From Natronolimnohabitans sp. A-GB9 (GTDB lineage Archaea > Halobacteriota > Halobacteria > Halobacteriales > Natrialbaceae), in contig NZ_JAVDDV010000025.1 in assembly GCF_030848565.1 (NCBI RefSeq), positions 1-39,207 on the forward strand: DNA of 39,207 bases, read 5' to 3'. Positions 7,804 to 15,885 of the stretch are shown piece by piece; the first letter of the stretch is position 1; each line of letters opens with the position of its first letter. Below the pieces are notes generated by a model. It was not told the DNA's origin. It saw nothing but the letters and a program-made list of their open reading frames with translations, and made no database searches. The position numbers and the translations under genes are program-made.

Positions 7804-9342
7804 ATGTTGCCAAACGTCAGGCGTGAAGAGTGGTATCAAACAGCAACCAATACGAATTGGACACCAGAGTACGTCGATGAGGAGGAGCTGTTCCCGGAGG
7901 GAATGTCCGGTAAGGAGCAGTACGATGTTCCAGACGATGGCTGGGAGGAATGGGAAGAAACGTACAAGCAGACGGCGCGTGAGTACTACGAGACCCAGCA
8001 CGAGAAAGACAAGAGCATTTACTCCGTGAGTTCGGCGATGGAACAGTCCGATCTTCCTCACTCGCTTGGGATGGGCTGGGAGGATGTATTGAAGTTTCAC
8101 TTTGCCAGCGTTCCGCTCTTAGAGAGGGCTGCCGTAACCTCTGAGTCGATGTACGCCCGGTTCGCACCAGACAGCGCGTGGCGGCATATGGCGCACTTCG
8201 GGGCTATGGACGAGCTTCGCCATGCGGAACTCCAGTTGCGGATTCCTCATAGTTTCGTCAAGGAGGATTCTCAATACGACTGGAGCAAAAAGATGTACCA
8301 CACTGAAGACTGGGTGTCTGTCGCCGGACGACACTTGTTTGATGACTTCAAGGCTGCCAACGCGATTGACTCCGCGCTTCAGATCACATTCGCTTTCGAG
8401 ACCGGATTCACCAATATGCAGTTCCTCGCTCTGGCATCCGACGCTGCCGATACTGGCGACATTGAGTTCGCCGAGGCTATCTCATCGATCCAAACCGATG
8501 AGGCACGACATGCCCAACAGGGGACCGCGATTATCGAGATTCTCGACAAGTATGACGACCTCGACCGGGCACAGTATCTTATCGACAAGTCGTTCTGGCG
8601 ATGTTATAAGTTGTTCGCCGCGCTAACCGGACCGAGCATGGACTACTACACTCCAGTAGAGGATCGAGAAATGTCCTGGGGAGAGTTCATGGAAGAGTGG
8701 ATCGTAGATCAGTTCCTTGAAAACATCGAGAACACCGGACTCGAGAAGCCGTGGTACTGGGATGACTTCCTCAAAACCATACGTCGCGCTGACACTAGCC
8801 ACTTTATGGCTGGTGGTCACTACCACTGGCGGCCAACTCTCCCAGTCGCAACTCCAGGTGTCACTGAAGAGGACCGTGAGTGGCTCGAGGAGAAATACCC
8901 CGGTTGGGAGGAGCGCTGGGGTTACAAGTGGGACCGACACGCCGAAGCCATGCGGAACGGCAATGTCGAGAAGACGATAGCTGACGACCTTATCGTGCTT
9001 TGTGACCTCTGCCAACTCCCGGCAATCGATTGTGATCATGTTCACGACCACAACCGACTCCGAACGTACGAACACAATGGCGAGACATACTTCTTCTGTT
9101 CAGATCAGTGCCAGTGGATCTTCGAGAATGAGCCTGAACGGTACGCCGATCACAAGTCGATCCTTCGTCGTTTCGTAGATGGAGACATTGAGCCCCAGAC
9201 ACTCGAGGGTGCACTCGAACATATGGGTATGGGCGAAGAGAATGCCCATGAGCGCGGTATCGATTTCCGTGCCCCCGACTGGGGCGACGATTGGAAGGAC
9301 TGGAATCGATCCTCGAGTGTGACCGGCAAGTCGGACGACTGA
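7804..9342 (+). CDS. tmoA: diiron aromatic/alkene monooxygenase alpha subunit (TmoA-like)
   Basis: The catalytic subunit that inserts one oxygen atom from O2 into an aromatic ring or alkene. At 512 residues it is close to toluene 4-monooxygenase TmoA (500). All carboxylate-bridged diiron ligands are present: Glu107, Glu137 and His140 (in MDELRHAE), Glu199 (in FETGFTNMQF), Glu233 and His236 (in TDEARHAQQG), matching T4MO 104/134/137/197/231/234. The conserved active-site Thr is Thr203. A C-terminal YHS domain (about 395-450) has CDLC and CSDQC. The residue matching T4MO Gly103 is Leu106. The ATG at 7804 is chosen for conservation and promoter spacing. It is last in the cluster, unlike bacterial tmoABCDEF. 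Toluene, benzene, phenol or alkenes are all possible; the nearby catechol dioxygenase favours aromatics. Confidence 0.96.
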   Translation: MLPNVRREEWYQTATNTNWTPEYVDEEELFPEGMSGKEQYDVPDDGWEEWEETYKQTAREYYETQHEKDKSIYSVSSAMEQSDLPHSLGMGWEDVLKFHFASVPLLERAAVTSESMYARFAPDSAWRHMAHFGAMDELRHAELQLRIPHSFVKEDSQYDWSKKMYHTEDWVSVAGRHLFDDFKAANAIDSALQITFAFETGFTNMQFLALASDAADTGDIEFAEAISSIQTDEARHAQQGTAIIEILDKYDDLDRAQYLIDKSFWRCYKLFAALTGPSMDYYTPVEDREMSWGEFMEEWIVDQFLENIENTGLEKPWYWDDFLKTIRRADTSHFMAGGHYHWRPTLPVATPGVTEEDREWLEEKYPGWEERWGYKWDRHAEAMRNGNVEKTIADDLIVLCDLCQLPAIDCDHVHDHNRLRTYEHNGETYFFCSDQCQWIFENEPERYADHKSILRRFVDGDIEPQTLEGALEHMGMGEENAHERGIDFRAPDWGDDWKDWNRSSSVTGKSDD

Positions 9343-9356
9343 CCAATGACACCGTC

Positions 9357-9378
9357 GTAGCTACCTCTGGCTAGCTAC
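9357..9378 (+). terminator. possible hairpin terminator after tmoA
   Basis: gtagcta and tagctac can form a 7-bp stem with an 8-base loop, starting 15 bases after the tmoA stop. No strong T run follows, so this is a weak call. Confidence 0.3.
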
Positions 9379-9669
9379 CAGTATATACCCCCGGCTGCCT
9401 TCGCCATCGTGATGTCGCTCGTCAGTCGCTTTCTCTTTTGCATGTCTGAGAAAGGTTTCAAATTCATCGCTGTGACACTCAGTAGTATCGCGTCTTCTCG
9501 TCATAGAAATTGGCCGATCCAACCCGCATAACAGCTAAGTGGTTGGCGAAGGACAATTCCGGTATCATGCTCGAACGCTCTAATCCGCAGGTGAGATATC
9601 GTTCCAGTGGTCAAACAATTCTTTCGTGGGTTACGACCTCAAACATCACGAGCGACAGGTTCCGGAACC
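9379..9669. other. intergenic region after tmoA
   Basis: About 290 bases with no recognised gene or repeat. A short frame enters the next CDS from 9607, but its first 21 codons encode a basic segment unlike the rest and are probably not translated. Confidence 0.4.
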
Positions 9670-9879
9670 ATGGATAACGCACGGGACGACAAATGGACCG
9701 ACCACGTTGAGCCGGGTGACTGGCTCGTCTTGGCGACCGCAAGTACAGAAAAACGAGTGAAATTCCTTGAACTGACCGATGGGTATGTCCGGTTTAAGTA
9801 CGAATCTGGCACTGTGCGCGCCGATTCGATGTCCGTTTGGCAATTCAAGTGGGAGCGTGGTGACTTACGATTCGAGTAA
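9670..9879 (+). CDS. small acidic hypothetical protein
   Basis: A 69-residue protein that I do not recognise. From the ATG at 9670 it is acidic and looks like a compact beta-rich domain (VEPGDWLVLATAST, VKFLELTDGYVRFKYESG, WQFKWERGDLRFE). The strand pattern and halophile composition suggest a genuine gene. It lies downstream of tmoA in the same direction, but no role can be inferred. An in-frame start at 9607 is possible but would add a basic N-terminus. Confidence 0.5.
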   Translation: MDNARDDKWTDHVEPGDWLVLATASTEKRVKFLELTDGYVRFKYESGTVRADSMSVWQFKWERGDLRFE

Positions 9880-9995
9880 TTAGTCATCAACACACCACAC
9901 TCATAAATCTGATTTAGCATGTGCACCTATTGGCAGTCATCACAGTACCACTGTAGTCAATAGATTTCTATAAGATATCTGTCTATATCCACTAT

Positions 9996-10004
9996 AGTTA
10001 AATA
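9996..10004 (+). promoter_or_regulatory. box A promoter of small zinc-ribbon-like gene
   Basis: agttaaata is centred about 28 bases before the ATG at 10028, indicating a leaderless start there rather than the GTG at 10019. Confidence 0.5.
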
Positions 10005-10027
10005 CTAGGGAGTGATATGTGGTAACA

Positions 10028-10249
10028 ATGCCTTCAGAAAGTCATAAGACAGAGGCAATCGGAAAGTGTCCCGGCTGCGGATATCAGTTCACTGAAACGG
10101 ACATCCTTGATGGTATTCCGCCGCTATATGGTGAAGCAACGGTCCGGTGTCCGAACTATGATGGTACTGATCCAACAGATAAACACAGAGAAGTGTTTAA
10201 GAACATCGAAGGAACACCACATTCGATTCGAGTATCGAAATTGGAGTGA
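10028..10249 (+). CDS. small zinc-ribbon-like hypothetical protein
   Basis: A 73-residue protein with CPGCGYQF near the N-terminus and a second knuckle, VRCPNYDG, about 30 residues later. This looks like a zinc ribbon in which the fourth Cys is replaced by Tyr, so metal binding may be altered or lost. The C-terminus (TPHSIRVSKLE) is strand-like. It has its own leaderless promoter and lies in the same orientation as the monooxygenase genes. No function is assigned; a role in assembly or as a partner of the monooxygenase is only a possibility from position. Confidence 0.6.
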   Translation: MPSESHKTEAIGKCPGCGYQFTETDILDGIPPLYGEATVRCPNYDGTDPTDKHREVFKNIEGTPHSIRVSKLE

Positions 10250-10409
10250 TCCTCGTACGATCATCGGAATCTATAGTAGCTACTGAACGTCAGTGCGCAC
10301 CCGATCGTACAACTGCTGTGTGATCGGTATGTGAACCGTGTCAGTCGTTACTAGAGACCGAAAGTGGACAAGCAAACGTGACCGAATTACGACGTACACC
10401 CTATCGACA

Positions 10410-10946
10410 ATGGCAGACCAAACAGAGTCGAAAGCGGCAATAACGGACGACGATATCATTAGACTTCTCCAAATTGGTTACGTGCTGGAGGGTATCGTTG
10501 AAGCACGAAGTGATCGCCACACCACAAACGAGGTGTTTGATCGAACTATTACACGGCGACTGCTTGCGGATGCTCGTGATGAATCGAGACAGCACCGTCG
10601 ACAAATTGGTGCGTTGTTGGAGTCGCTTGGGGCAGAGTGTTCCTCCTCGCAGCAGATCGAGAAAAGAATCAAGTCCCACTACTGCCCTGCAGAGATTGAC
10701 GACCGATGCGACATCCTCCAAGACCAGTTTTACAGTGAACTTTCGGCCTATCGGTTTTATGACGCGGTGCTGAATGAAATTCAAGCGAATGCGACTGCTC
10801 TTAGTATCGACATTGACAACGTGGTCACCGTTCTTGAAGAAATTCGTGCCGAGGAGTTGGAGGGGGTATTCGAAGTGATGAACGCGGCTAACTCAGCTGA
10901 CGGCGCGTGTTCTGATATCGAAATTCCAAAGGAAAAACTGGTATAA
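10410..10946 (+). CDS. helical, possibly ferritin-like hypothetical protein
   Basis: A protein of 178 residues from the ATG at 10410 (MADQTES), an all-helical acidic protein. Four predicted helices carry acidic or His residues that could be metal ligands: Glu27; Glu58 with His62 (DESRQH); Glu110 (FYSELSAYRFYDAVL); Glu143, Glu144, Glu148 and Glu149 (VLEEIRAEEL). The pattern recalls ferritin-like four-helix bundles, but the canonical ExxH spacing is absent, so this remains a guess. Upstream in-frame codons from 10338 encode a basic leader and are unlikely to be used. It is co-oriented with and downstream of the monooxygenase cluster. Confidence 0.55.
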   Translation: MADQTESKAAITDDDIIRLLQIGYVLEGIVEARSDRHTTNEVFDRTITRRLLADARDESRQHRRQIGALLESLGAECSSSQQIEKRIKSHYCPAEIDDRCDILQDQFYSELSAYRFYDAVLNEIQANATALSIDIDNVVTVLEEIRAEELEGVFEVMNAANSADGACSDIEIPKEKLV

Positions 10947-10968
10947 GCACATTCATATGGCACATAAG

Positions 10969-10977
10969 ATATTTATG
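10969..10977 (+). promoter_or_regulatory. box A promoter of Cys-rich small protein gene
   Basis: atatttatg is centred about 29 bases before the ATG at 11002. A catatgg sequence (10954-10960) lies just upstream, like those near the dioxygenase gene. Confidence 0.45.
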
Positions 10978-11001
10978 TCTGGGGATGGTTATAAGTGAGT
11001 G

Positions 11002-11196
11002 ATGTATCCATTGACAGCACCTGTCACAGAGGCATGCACACACTGCCCACATTTTGACGAGTTCCACGGGTCCTGTACCCATGAGTTACGTCAGTCGGTC
11101 ATTCAGGAAATCTCGAGCAGCGAAAACGAGACTTGCCCGGTGTTTCCAAAGATATATGCCGAGGCAATGCAGTCACTGGAGGCACAGCAAGCGTGA
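11002..11196 (+). CDS. small Cys/His-rich hypothetical protein
   Basis: A 64-residue protein with four Cys and several His: ACTHCPHF (Cys12, Cys15), GSCTHEL (Cys25) and ETCPVF (Cys45). Such spacing could bind zinc or an iron-sulfur cluster. A helix follows each Cys group. The start at ATG 11002 fits the box A; the GTG at 10999 is an alternative. It is the last of the small genes trailing the monooxygenase cluster, with the same orientation and its own promoter. I recognise no family; regulator, metal handling or assembly role are all open. Confidence 0.6.
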   Translation: MYPLTAPVTEACTHCPHFDEFHGSCTHELRQSVIQEISSSENETCPVFPKIYAEAMQSLEAQQA

Positions 11197-11687
11197 TCTT
11201 ACGGCGTTGTCTGGACACACTGTCCCTGATAAATGGTTGAGAATGACGTCTTCATAGGTTAGAGAACCACGGTACGTAACTCAAACGTCGGTACGCTATT
11301 CAGCCAGATTTCTCCCTAAACAGAAACGCATTGGTCCCTGTTCTCACACCAGCCAGGAGCTCACAACTGTCCCTGTGAGGCAAAAAATTTTGGCCAGGAA
11401 CTAGCTGCCGTTTTTCACATCAACTTCCCAGTTCTAACGGATCAAACCGGACTACCTTTTGTCCCTCCAAATAGGGAAATGAGCCCTAATAAGATTAAAT
11501 GCTCACTAATATTAGCTAATATATAATTTAAACTTATAATATCATTTGGTATTCTCACCCTCTATTTGTCGTCTAATAATTATTTTTAGCCTATTTCTAC
11601 AAAATTTGTTGCGATGAATATAGAACCCTCAATTCAATCAGACTTAACGGTCACTACGAGCCCAAGCAGACTAGTTTTCAAATAGAA
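11197..11687. other. intergenic A/T-rich region
   Basis: About 490 bases without a recognised gene. The section 11500-11600 is very A/T-rich (taatattagctaatatataa). It probably separates the aromatic cluster from the second iclR gene and its promoter. Confidence 0.4.
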
Positions 11688-11695
11688 AATTATTT
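11688..11695 (+). promoter_or_regulatory. box A promoter of second iclR gene
   Basis: aattattt is centred about 29 bases before the ATG at 11721, which favours that start over the ATG at 11700. Confidence 0.5.
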
Positions 11696-11720
11696 GTGAA
11701 TGGGTATCAAGGATCATAGT

Positions 11721-12482
11721 ATGGCCACAGAAGCGAACCATCCAGTTCGGACAACCGAAAAATCACTGGCACTCATGGAACGGTTGCGGGAGGTGGATGG
11801 TGCCCGAATTCGCGATCTCGAAGGATTCAACGGAATGACTAAAGGGGCTATCCATAATCACCTGAGCACACTACGAGAGCATGGTTACATCATCAAAGAA
11901 GACGATGAGTACCGATTGAGTTTTAAGTTTCTCACGATGAGCGGTCACGTTCGAAGTCAAAATGATCTCTACAAATTCGGTAGGCCGAAGGCGAACCAAT
12001 TAGCGGCAGATACGGGAATGTTGGTCAACCTAGTAACCGAAGAGAAGGGGAAAGGCGTCTACCTATATCAGGCTCGAGGAGATTATGCTGTGAACCTCGA
12101 TACACACGTCGGCTACCGCATCCGTCTGCACTACACTGGTGTCGGGAAAGCCATTCTCGCATACCTCCCACCTGAAAAGGTCGACCGGATTGTCGACAAG
12201 TGGGGTCTTCCAAAGGCAACCGAAAACACGATAACCGATCGAGAGGAACTTGACGAGGAATTAGAGACAATTCGAGATCGAGGCTACGCAATTGACCACG
12301 AGGAGCGAACTGAGGGATTGGCCTGTATTGCGGCGCCCATTCTCCTTGATGATACGATTCTCGGCGCAATTAGTATCTCTGCTCCGACCCAGCGACTCGG
12401 GAGCGCAGGCTTTGACGAGAAAATCATCGGTGAAGTCGAGAGCACGGCCAACGAACTCATGCTCGATCTCAAATATAAGTAG
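11721..12482 (+). CDS. IclR-family transcriptional regulator (second)
   Basis: A regulator of 253 residues: a winged HTH (about 10-60; GMTKGAIHNHLSTLREHGYI) and the IclR effector domain (about 80-250; YTGVGKAILAYLPPEK and ILGAISISAPTQR). It is the same subfamily as the other IclR proteins of the window (shared ENTIxDxxxL and IRxRxYAxxxEE motifs), so they probably arose by duplication. It stands downstream of the monooxygenase and small genes in the same orientation and just upstream of transposon debris, so the regulated target may be the aromatic genes behind it or something lost to rearrangement. Confidence 0.9.
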   Translation: MATEANHPVRTTEKSLALMERLREVDGARIRDLEGFNGMTKGAIHNHLSTLREHGYIIKEDDEYRLSFKFLTMSGHVRSQNDLYKFGRPKANQLAADTGMLVNLVTEEKGKGVYLYQARGDYAVNLDTHVGYRIRLHYTGVGKAILAYLPPEKVDRIVDKWGLPKATENTITDREELDEELETIRDRGYAIDHEERTEGLACIAAPILLDDTILGAISISAPTQRLGSAGFDEKIIGEVESTANELMLDLKYK

Positions 12483-12572
12483 CGCTATCAGCTGTCGACA
12501 ACGAATTTCTCCAGTCGCCCCATTCCATTCAAGTCGGCTGCCCCGCTGACCGATCATCGGCGGAGACCCTCA

Positions 12573-12815
12573 TTACTCCGAATGAAGGTCTATCAAACCA
12601 GTGTTCGCGAAGTCAATACTGTAGACGTCATTTGGTTCGATATCAATCGCTACGATGAGATCTGTTGTCTTAATCATACTGGCAACCGAGACAGTGGTTC
12701 TCTCCATTTCCTGATTGACATCGGTCACATATTTGATGATTAACTGACGGCGACGCAGCCGACGAACGTAAGATTCGTAATCACATCCGTGTGCAGTGAC
12801 CGCTGCGGAAACTCT
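12573..12815 (-). pseudogene. C-terminal gene remnant cut by IS630 element
   Basis: A minus-strand frame encodes about 80 residues with halophile-like composition (YESYVRRLRRRQLIIKYV, VAIDIEPNDVYSIDF, ending in HSE). Its apparent N-terminus runs into the end of the IS630-family element at 12816 and is element sequence, so the gene appears truncated by that insertion. I do not recognise the family. Whether it was ever a gene is uncertain. The rest of 12483-12815 holds nothing else I can name. Confidence 0.35.
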
Positions 12816-13975
12816 ACAGTAGGCATTAGAAGTAATCACTCGCTTTGGGCGAGAGTTGATCAAAAGCGGTATCGATTGCTGTTGAGTTCAAGAAGTGGTC
12901 AAAGAACCGGTACTAAGTGCCGATTGGAATCGCCTACAACACTCTCCGGCCGGATTTAGTTCAGGAGAAGCGCTGGAATATCACGGGATCTAGGTCGTCA
13001 CATGCCGCTAGAGTCGTGACGACTGACGCCTGAAAATACGGCGCTTCATTCAGTACAATAATCAAACATCTTTGAACTCTTAGTATGGCGCGAGAACGAA
13101 ATTTCATCGAACCTAACAGACACGCTCAATCACGTTGTCCAGACATTCGATAGATGGCAGCGTGCCGCGCAAAACTACGCGGCACGCGGTTTGAGTTGGA
13201 CAGATTTCTTTGTTTGGTCGATACAGACTACTGTGGCGTCCATCTCCCGCCGCTTTTTTTGAGTTCGTCGTGGAACGCTTCTTGCTCGTCGCTGGCGGCT
13301 TCAGCGACCGAATGGCACGGTTTTCGATAGTTCACCCCGGCTCTTTCAGCAACCGTCGACAACTCGGGATCGGGTACTTGGCCCCGTCGTTTCTTCGAGA
13401 TATTCTTGGGCAAGCGCCGGCGTGGACGCCGGCGCGTCAACCCCCTTTCTTCGGGTAATTCGTAGATGACGCTTTCGAGTTATTATCGCCATTCCTATAA
13501 TTTAGCCTACCTGTCAGTCCGCTTAGTATCAGTAACGGCCTGTTCAATCGACTCGTCAGTGTCGAGTCGCTTGAGATAGCTATAGATCGAGGGTGGTGCA
13601 GAACTGTTTTCAAGGCCTAACACGGTACATCTGAGATTGCACCATCGGTATGAACAACGTTCGAGTCAGGGATAATCCCGACATCTCTATCCACGGAAGT
13701 TGTGTTGTTAGCAGAGTCGAAATCGGGTAGCTCACGACCTGTGAAGACTTCTGCACCACCGCCTATAGATCGTCTGTCGTTGAACGTTGTACCACTCGGC
13801 TAGTTCAGTCTGGGTTACACTGTTTTGTACGTTATTGCTACTAAGAGACGTTATGTCGGCTTCTCTCCTTCCACGCTGTCGGGAGCATCTTGCAATTCCT
13901 CGACGGAAATTTCGTCAAGATGATCAACTCCACTCAACGACAGTCGATGTGTGAATAATTCTAATGGTTGCTATA
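12816..13975 (-). mobile_element. decayed IS630-family element, copy 1 (internally deleted)
   Basis: A degenerate IS630-type element, homologous along its whole length to the copy at 31507-32502. The transposase coding direction is minus. The winged-HTH half lies at about 13250-13950 and is broken by frameshifts and by the MITE at 13590-13763. The end of the DDE half (12840-13050) is joined to the start of the DDE domain with the central part missing, the same internal deletion as in copy 2. The ends resemble each other as an imperfect inverted repeat of about 27 bp (tacagtaggcattagaag... / ...ctaatggttgctata). The A7 run of the frameshift site is at 13254-13260 (as T7). Not functional. Confidence 0.8.
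13590..13763 (-). mobile_element. 174-bp MITE, copy 1
   Basis: A 174-bp insert inside the IS630 remnant, flanked by a perfect 9-bp direct repeat tatagatcg (13581-13589 and 13764-13772). The copy of the same IS630 region at 32290 is uninterrupted and shows one such site, so the insertion is directly proven. The ends are inverted repeats with the core GGTGGTGCAGAA. The sequence is identical, in reverse complement, to 31296-31469. No transposase family was assigned from the ends. Confidence 0.85.
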
Positions 13976-14066
13976 GCTTCGGATGCTTTGTGAGGCTCTG
14001 AAACTGGCTTCCCCCTCCATACTATGTTCTGTGCGAACGTGACAGGGTCTGTTCATTCTGCCATTA

Positions 14067-15020
14067 TCACTCGAATATTTCAGTAAGAGCAGGGACGACG
14101 TCGAAGAGGTCGTCGACGATCGCGTAGTCGGCGATGTCCATGATCGGCGCGTTGGGGTCGGTGTTGATCGCGACGATCGTATCAGAGCCTTTCATGCCGG
14201 CGACGTGCTGGACGGCACCCGAGATGCCGATCGCGACGTAGACGTCGGGTGTGACGACCTTGCCGGACTGGCCGACCTGCCGGTTTTTCGGCAGCCAGCC
14301 GTTGTCGACGATCGGCCGCGAGGACGAGACCGTCGCGTCCAGCGCGTCGGCCAGCTCGTGGATGATCTCCAAGTTCTCCTCTTCTTCGATCCCACGACCG
14401 ACGGAGACGAGCACGTCAGCCTCACTGATGTCGACGTCGCCGCCGCCGACTTCCTCGAATCCCGTCACGGTAGAGCCGACAGCGTCTTCATCGATGTCGA
14501 CGTCGAAGGCCTCGATCGAGGCGTCGCCAGTACCCTCTGCAGCGGGCCACTCGGCGCCACGGATCGTGACGACGGCGTCTCCGGCGAGTTCCGTCGTGGT
14601 CTCGACTTTGCCACCGTACATCTCGCGGGTGGCGATCAAGCTGTCGCCGTCGGCCTCGAGGTCGACGGTGTCGGTGACGATCGGCAGGTCGAGCTGGTTA
14701 GCGACGGCGGGAGCGTAGTCCAGTCCGTTGACGCTGTTTGGCGCGAGCACGTACTGGGGCGCGAGTTCATCGTAGAGTTGGGTGACCGTCTGTGCGTAGA
14801 CGTCGTGGTTGAACTCCTCACCGTGGTCGACGGTGTGGATCGCGTCGACGCCCTCGCGATCGAGTTTCTCGGCGAACTCGTCGACGGTGCCGCTGATGAC
14901 CGCCACGTGGAGCTCGCCACCGGTCGCGTCGGCCAGCTCACGGCCCGCGGTGATGAGCTCGTAGCTGACGTCGCGCAGTTCGCCGCGCCGGTGGTCCGTG
15001 ACTGCGAGGACGTCCGTCAT
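14067..15020 (-). CDS. etfA: electron transfer flavoprotein alpha subunit
   Basis: It binds FAD and, with EtfB, carries electrons from acyl-CoA dehydrogenases to a membrane ETF:quinone oxidoreductase. At 317 residues it has an N-terminal alpha/beta domain and the C-terminal FAD domain with the ETF signature: [39 protein letters not shown] and [12 protein letters not shown]. The ATG at 15018-15020 overlaps the etfB stop by the ATGA arrangement, so the pair is translationally coupled. The region is visibly more GC-rich than the aromatic cluster and the mobile DNA around it. Likely partners in the window are the two acyl-CoA dehydrogenases further along. Confidence 0.96.
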   Translation of the reverse strand: MTDVLAVTDHRRGELRDVSYELITAGRELADATGGELHVAVISGTVDEFAEKLDREGVDAIHTVDHGEEFNHDVYAQTVTQLYDELAPQYVLAPNSVNGLDYAPAVANQLDLPIVTDTVDLEADGDSLIATREMYGGKVETTTELAGDAVVTIRGAEWPAAEGTGDASIEAFDVDIDEDAVGSTVTGFEEVGGGDVDISEADVLVSVGRGIEEEENLEIIHELADALDATVSSSRPIVDNGWLPKNRQVGQSGKVVTPDVYVAIGISGAVQHVAGMKGSDTIVAINTDPNAPIMDIADYAIVDDLFDVVPALTEIFE

Positions 15021-15808
15021 GGTGCCACCCCCTTCTCGCGAAGCAGTTCACCCAACTCCGAAGCGGTCTCGTCTGCGCCGCCCTCCCAGACGGTGACGTC
15101 GCTTTCGCTTTCGGGCTCGTACATGTCGGTCAACTCGAGTTCGGAGTCGACGGCGCTTCCCTCGACACCCAGGTCGTCGAGGCTCTGGACGTCCAGTGGC
15201 TTTCGCTGGGCCTGCCGGATACCGCGCAGGCTGGCGTATCGGGGCTCGTTGATCCCCGTCTGGATCGTCAGGACGGCGGGGAGTTCGATCTCGGTGAGCT
15301 CCTCGACACCGCCCTCGAGTTCGCGCCGCACGGAGGCGACGCCGTCCTCGAGATCGTGCTCGAGGTGGTTGACGACGGCACCCCACTGTGCGCCGATCTC
15401 TTCGGCCAGCGAGACGCCGGTCGCGCCGAAGCTGTCGTCGCCGGCCTGAACGCCGGTCAACACGAGGTCGGGGTCTTCGGCCTCGACGACGGCGCTGAGG
15501 ATCTCCGTCTTCGCGCCGACGTCGAGGAGGTCGGCCTCGGCGAGCGAGTCGTCCCAGACCCTGATCGCGCGGTCGGCTCCCTTCGCCAGCGCCTGACGGA
15601 TGGTCTGTTCACAGTCTTCCGGCCCGATCGTGACCGTAACGACTTCGTCGGCGACGCCGTCCTCCTGGAACTGGACGGCCTCCTCGACGGCGTAGTCGTC
15701 CCATTCGTTTAGGTCGGCACCCAGGTACTGATCAGCGATCTCAGTACCCTCGATTTCGAACTCGTCTTCTACGGTCGCGACTTCTTTGACCGTTACGAGG
15801 ATCTTCAT
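15017..15808 (-). CDS. etfB: electron transfer flavoprotein beta subunit
   Basis: The beta subunit of ETF, 263 residues, the usual length. Seen: MKILVTVKEVATVEDEF at the start, NEWDDYAVEEAVQF, the nucleotide-binding VLTGVQAGDDSFGATG, and the ETF-beta signature region VLTIQTGINEPRYASLRGI followed by KPLDV. The start at 15808 matches the conserved N-terminus and lies 28 bases after a strong box A, so a leaderless message is expected. It precedes etfA with a 4-base overlap. The shared divergent region with an iclR gene contains three 17-bp operator-like palindromes, suggesting substrate-induced control. Confidence 0.96.
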   Translation of the reverse strand: MKILVTVKEVATVEDEFEIEGTEIADQYLGADLNEWDDYAVEEAVQFQEDGVADEVVTVTIGPEDCEQTIRQALAKGADRAIRVWDDSLAEADLLDVGAKTEILSAVVEAEDPDLVLTGVQAGDDSFGATGVSLAEEIGAQWGAVVNHLEHDLEDGVASVRRELEGGVEELTEIELPAVLTIQTGINEPRYASLRGIRQAQRKPLDVQSLDDLGVEGSAVDSELELTDMYEPESESDVTVWEGGADETASELGELLREKGVAP

Positions 15809-15830
15809 GGTCTTATTGAGGACAACACCT

Positions 15831-15840
15831 CTATATAAAT
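15831..15840 (-). promoter_or_regulatory. box A promoter of etfBA
   Basis: Minus-strand atttatatag centred about 28 bases before the etfB ATG. Confidence 0.65.
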
Positions 15841-15885
15841 AATTTGATTTTGTGAATATTCGCACGGGATTCTTTACATTTATAT

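Noticed and set aside
14205-15449. Long plus-strand frame of 414 codons
   Set aside because: It is the antisense shadow of etfA and etfB, which have full family motifs.
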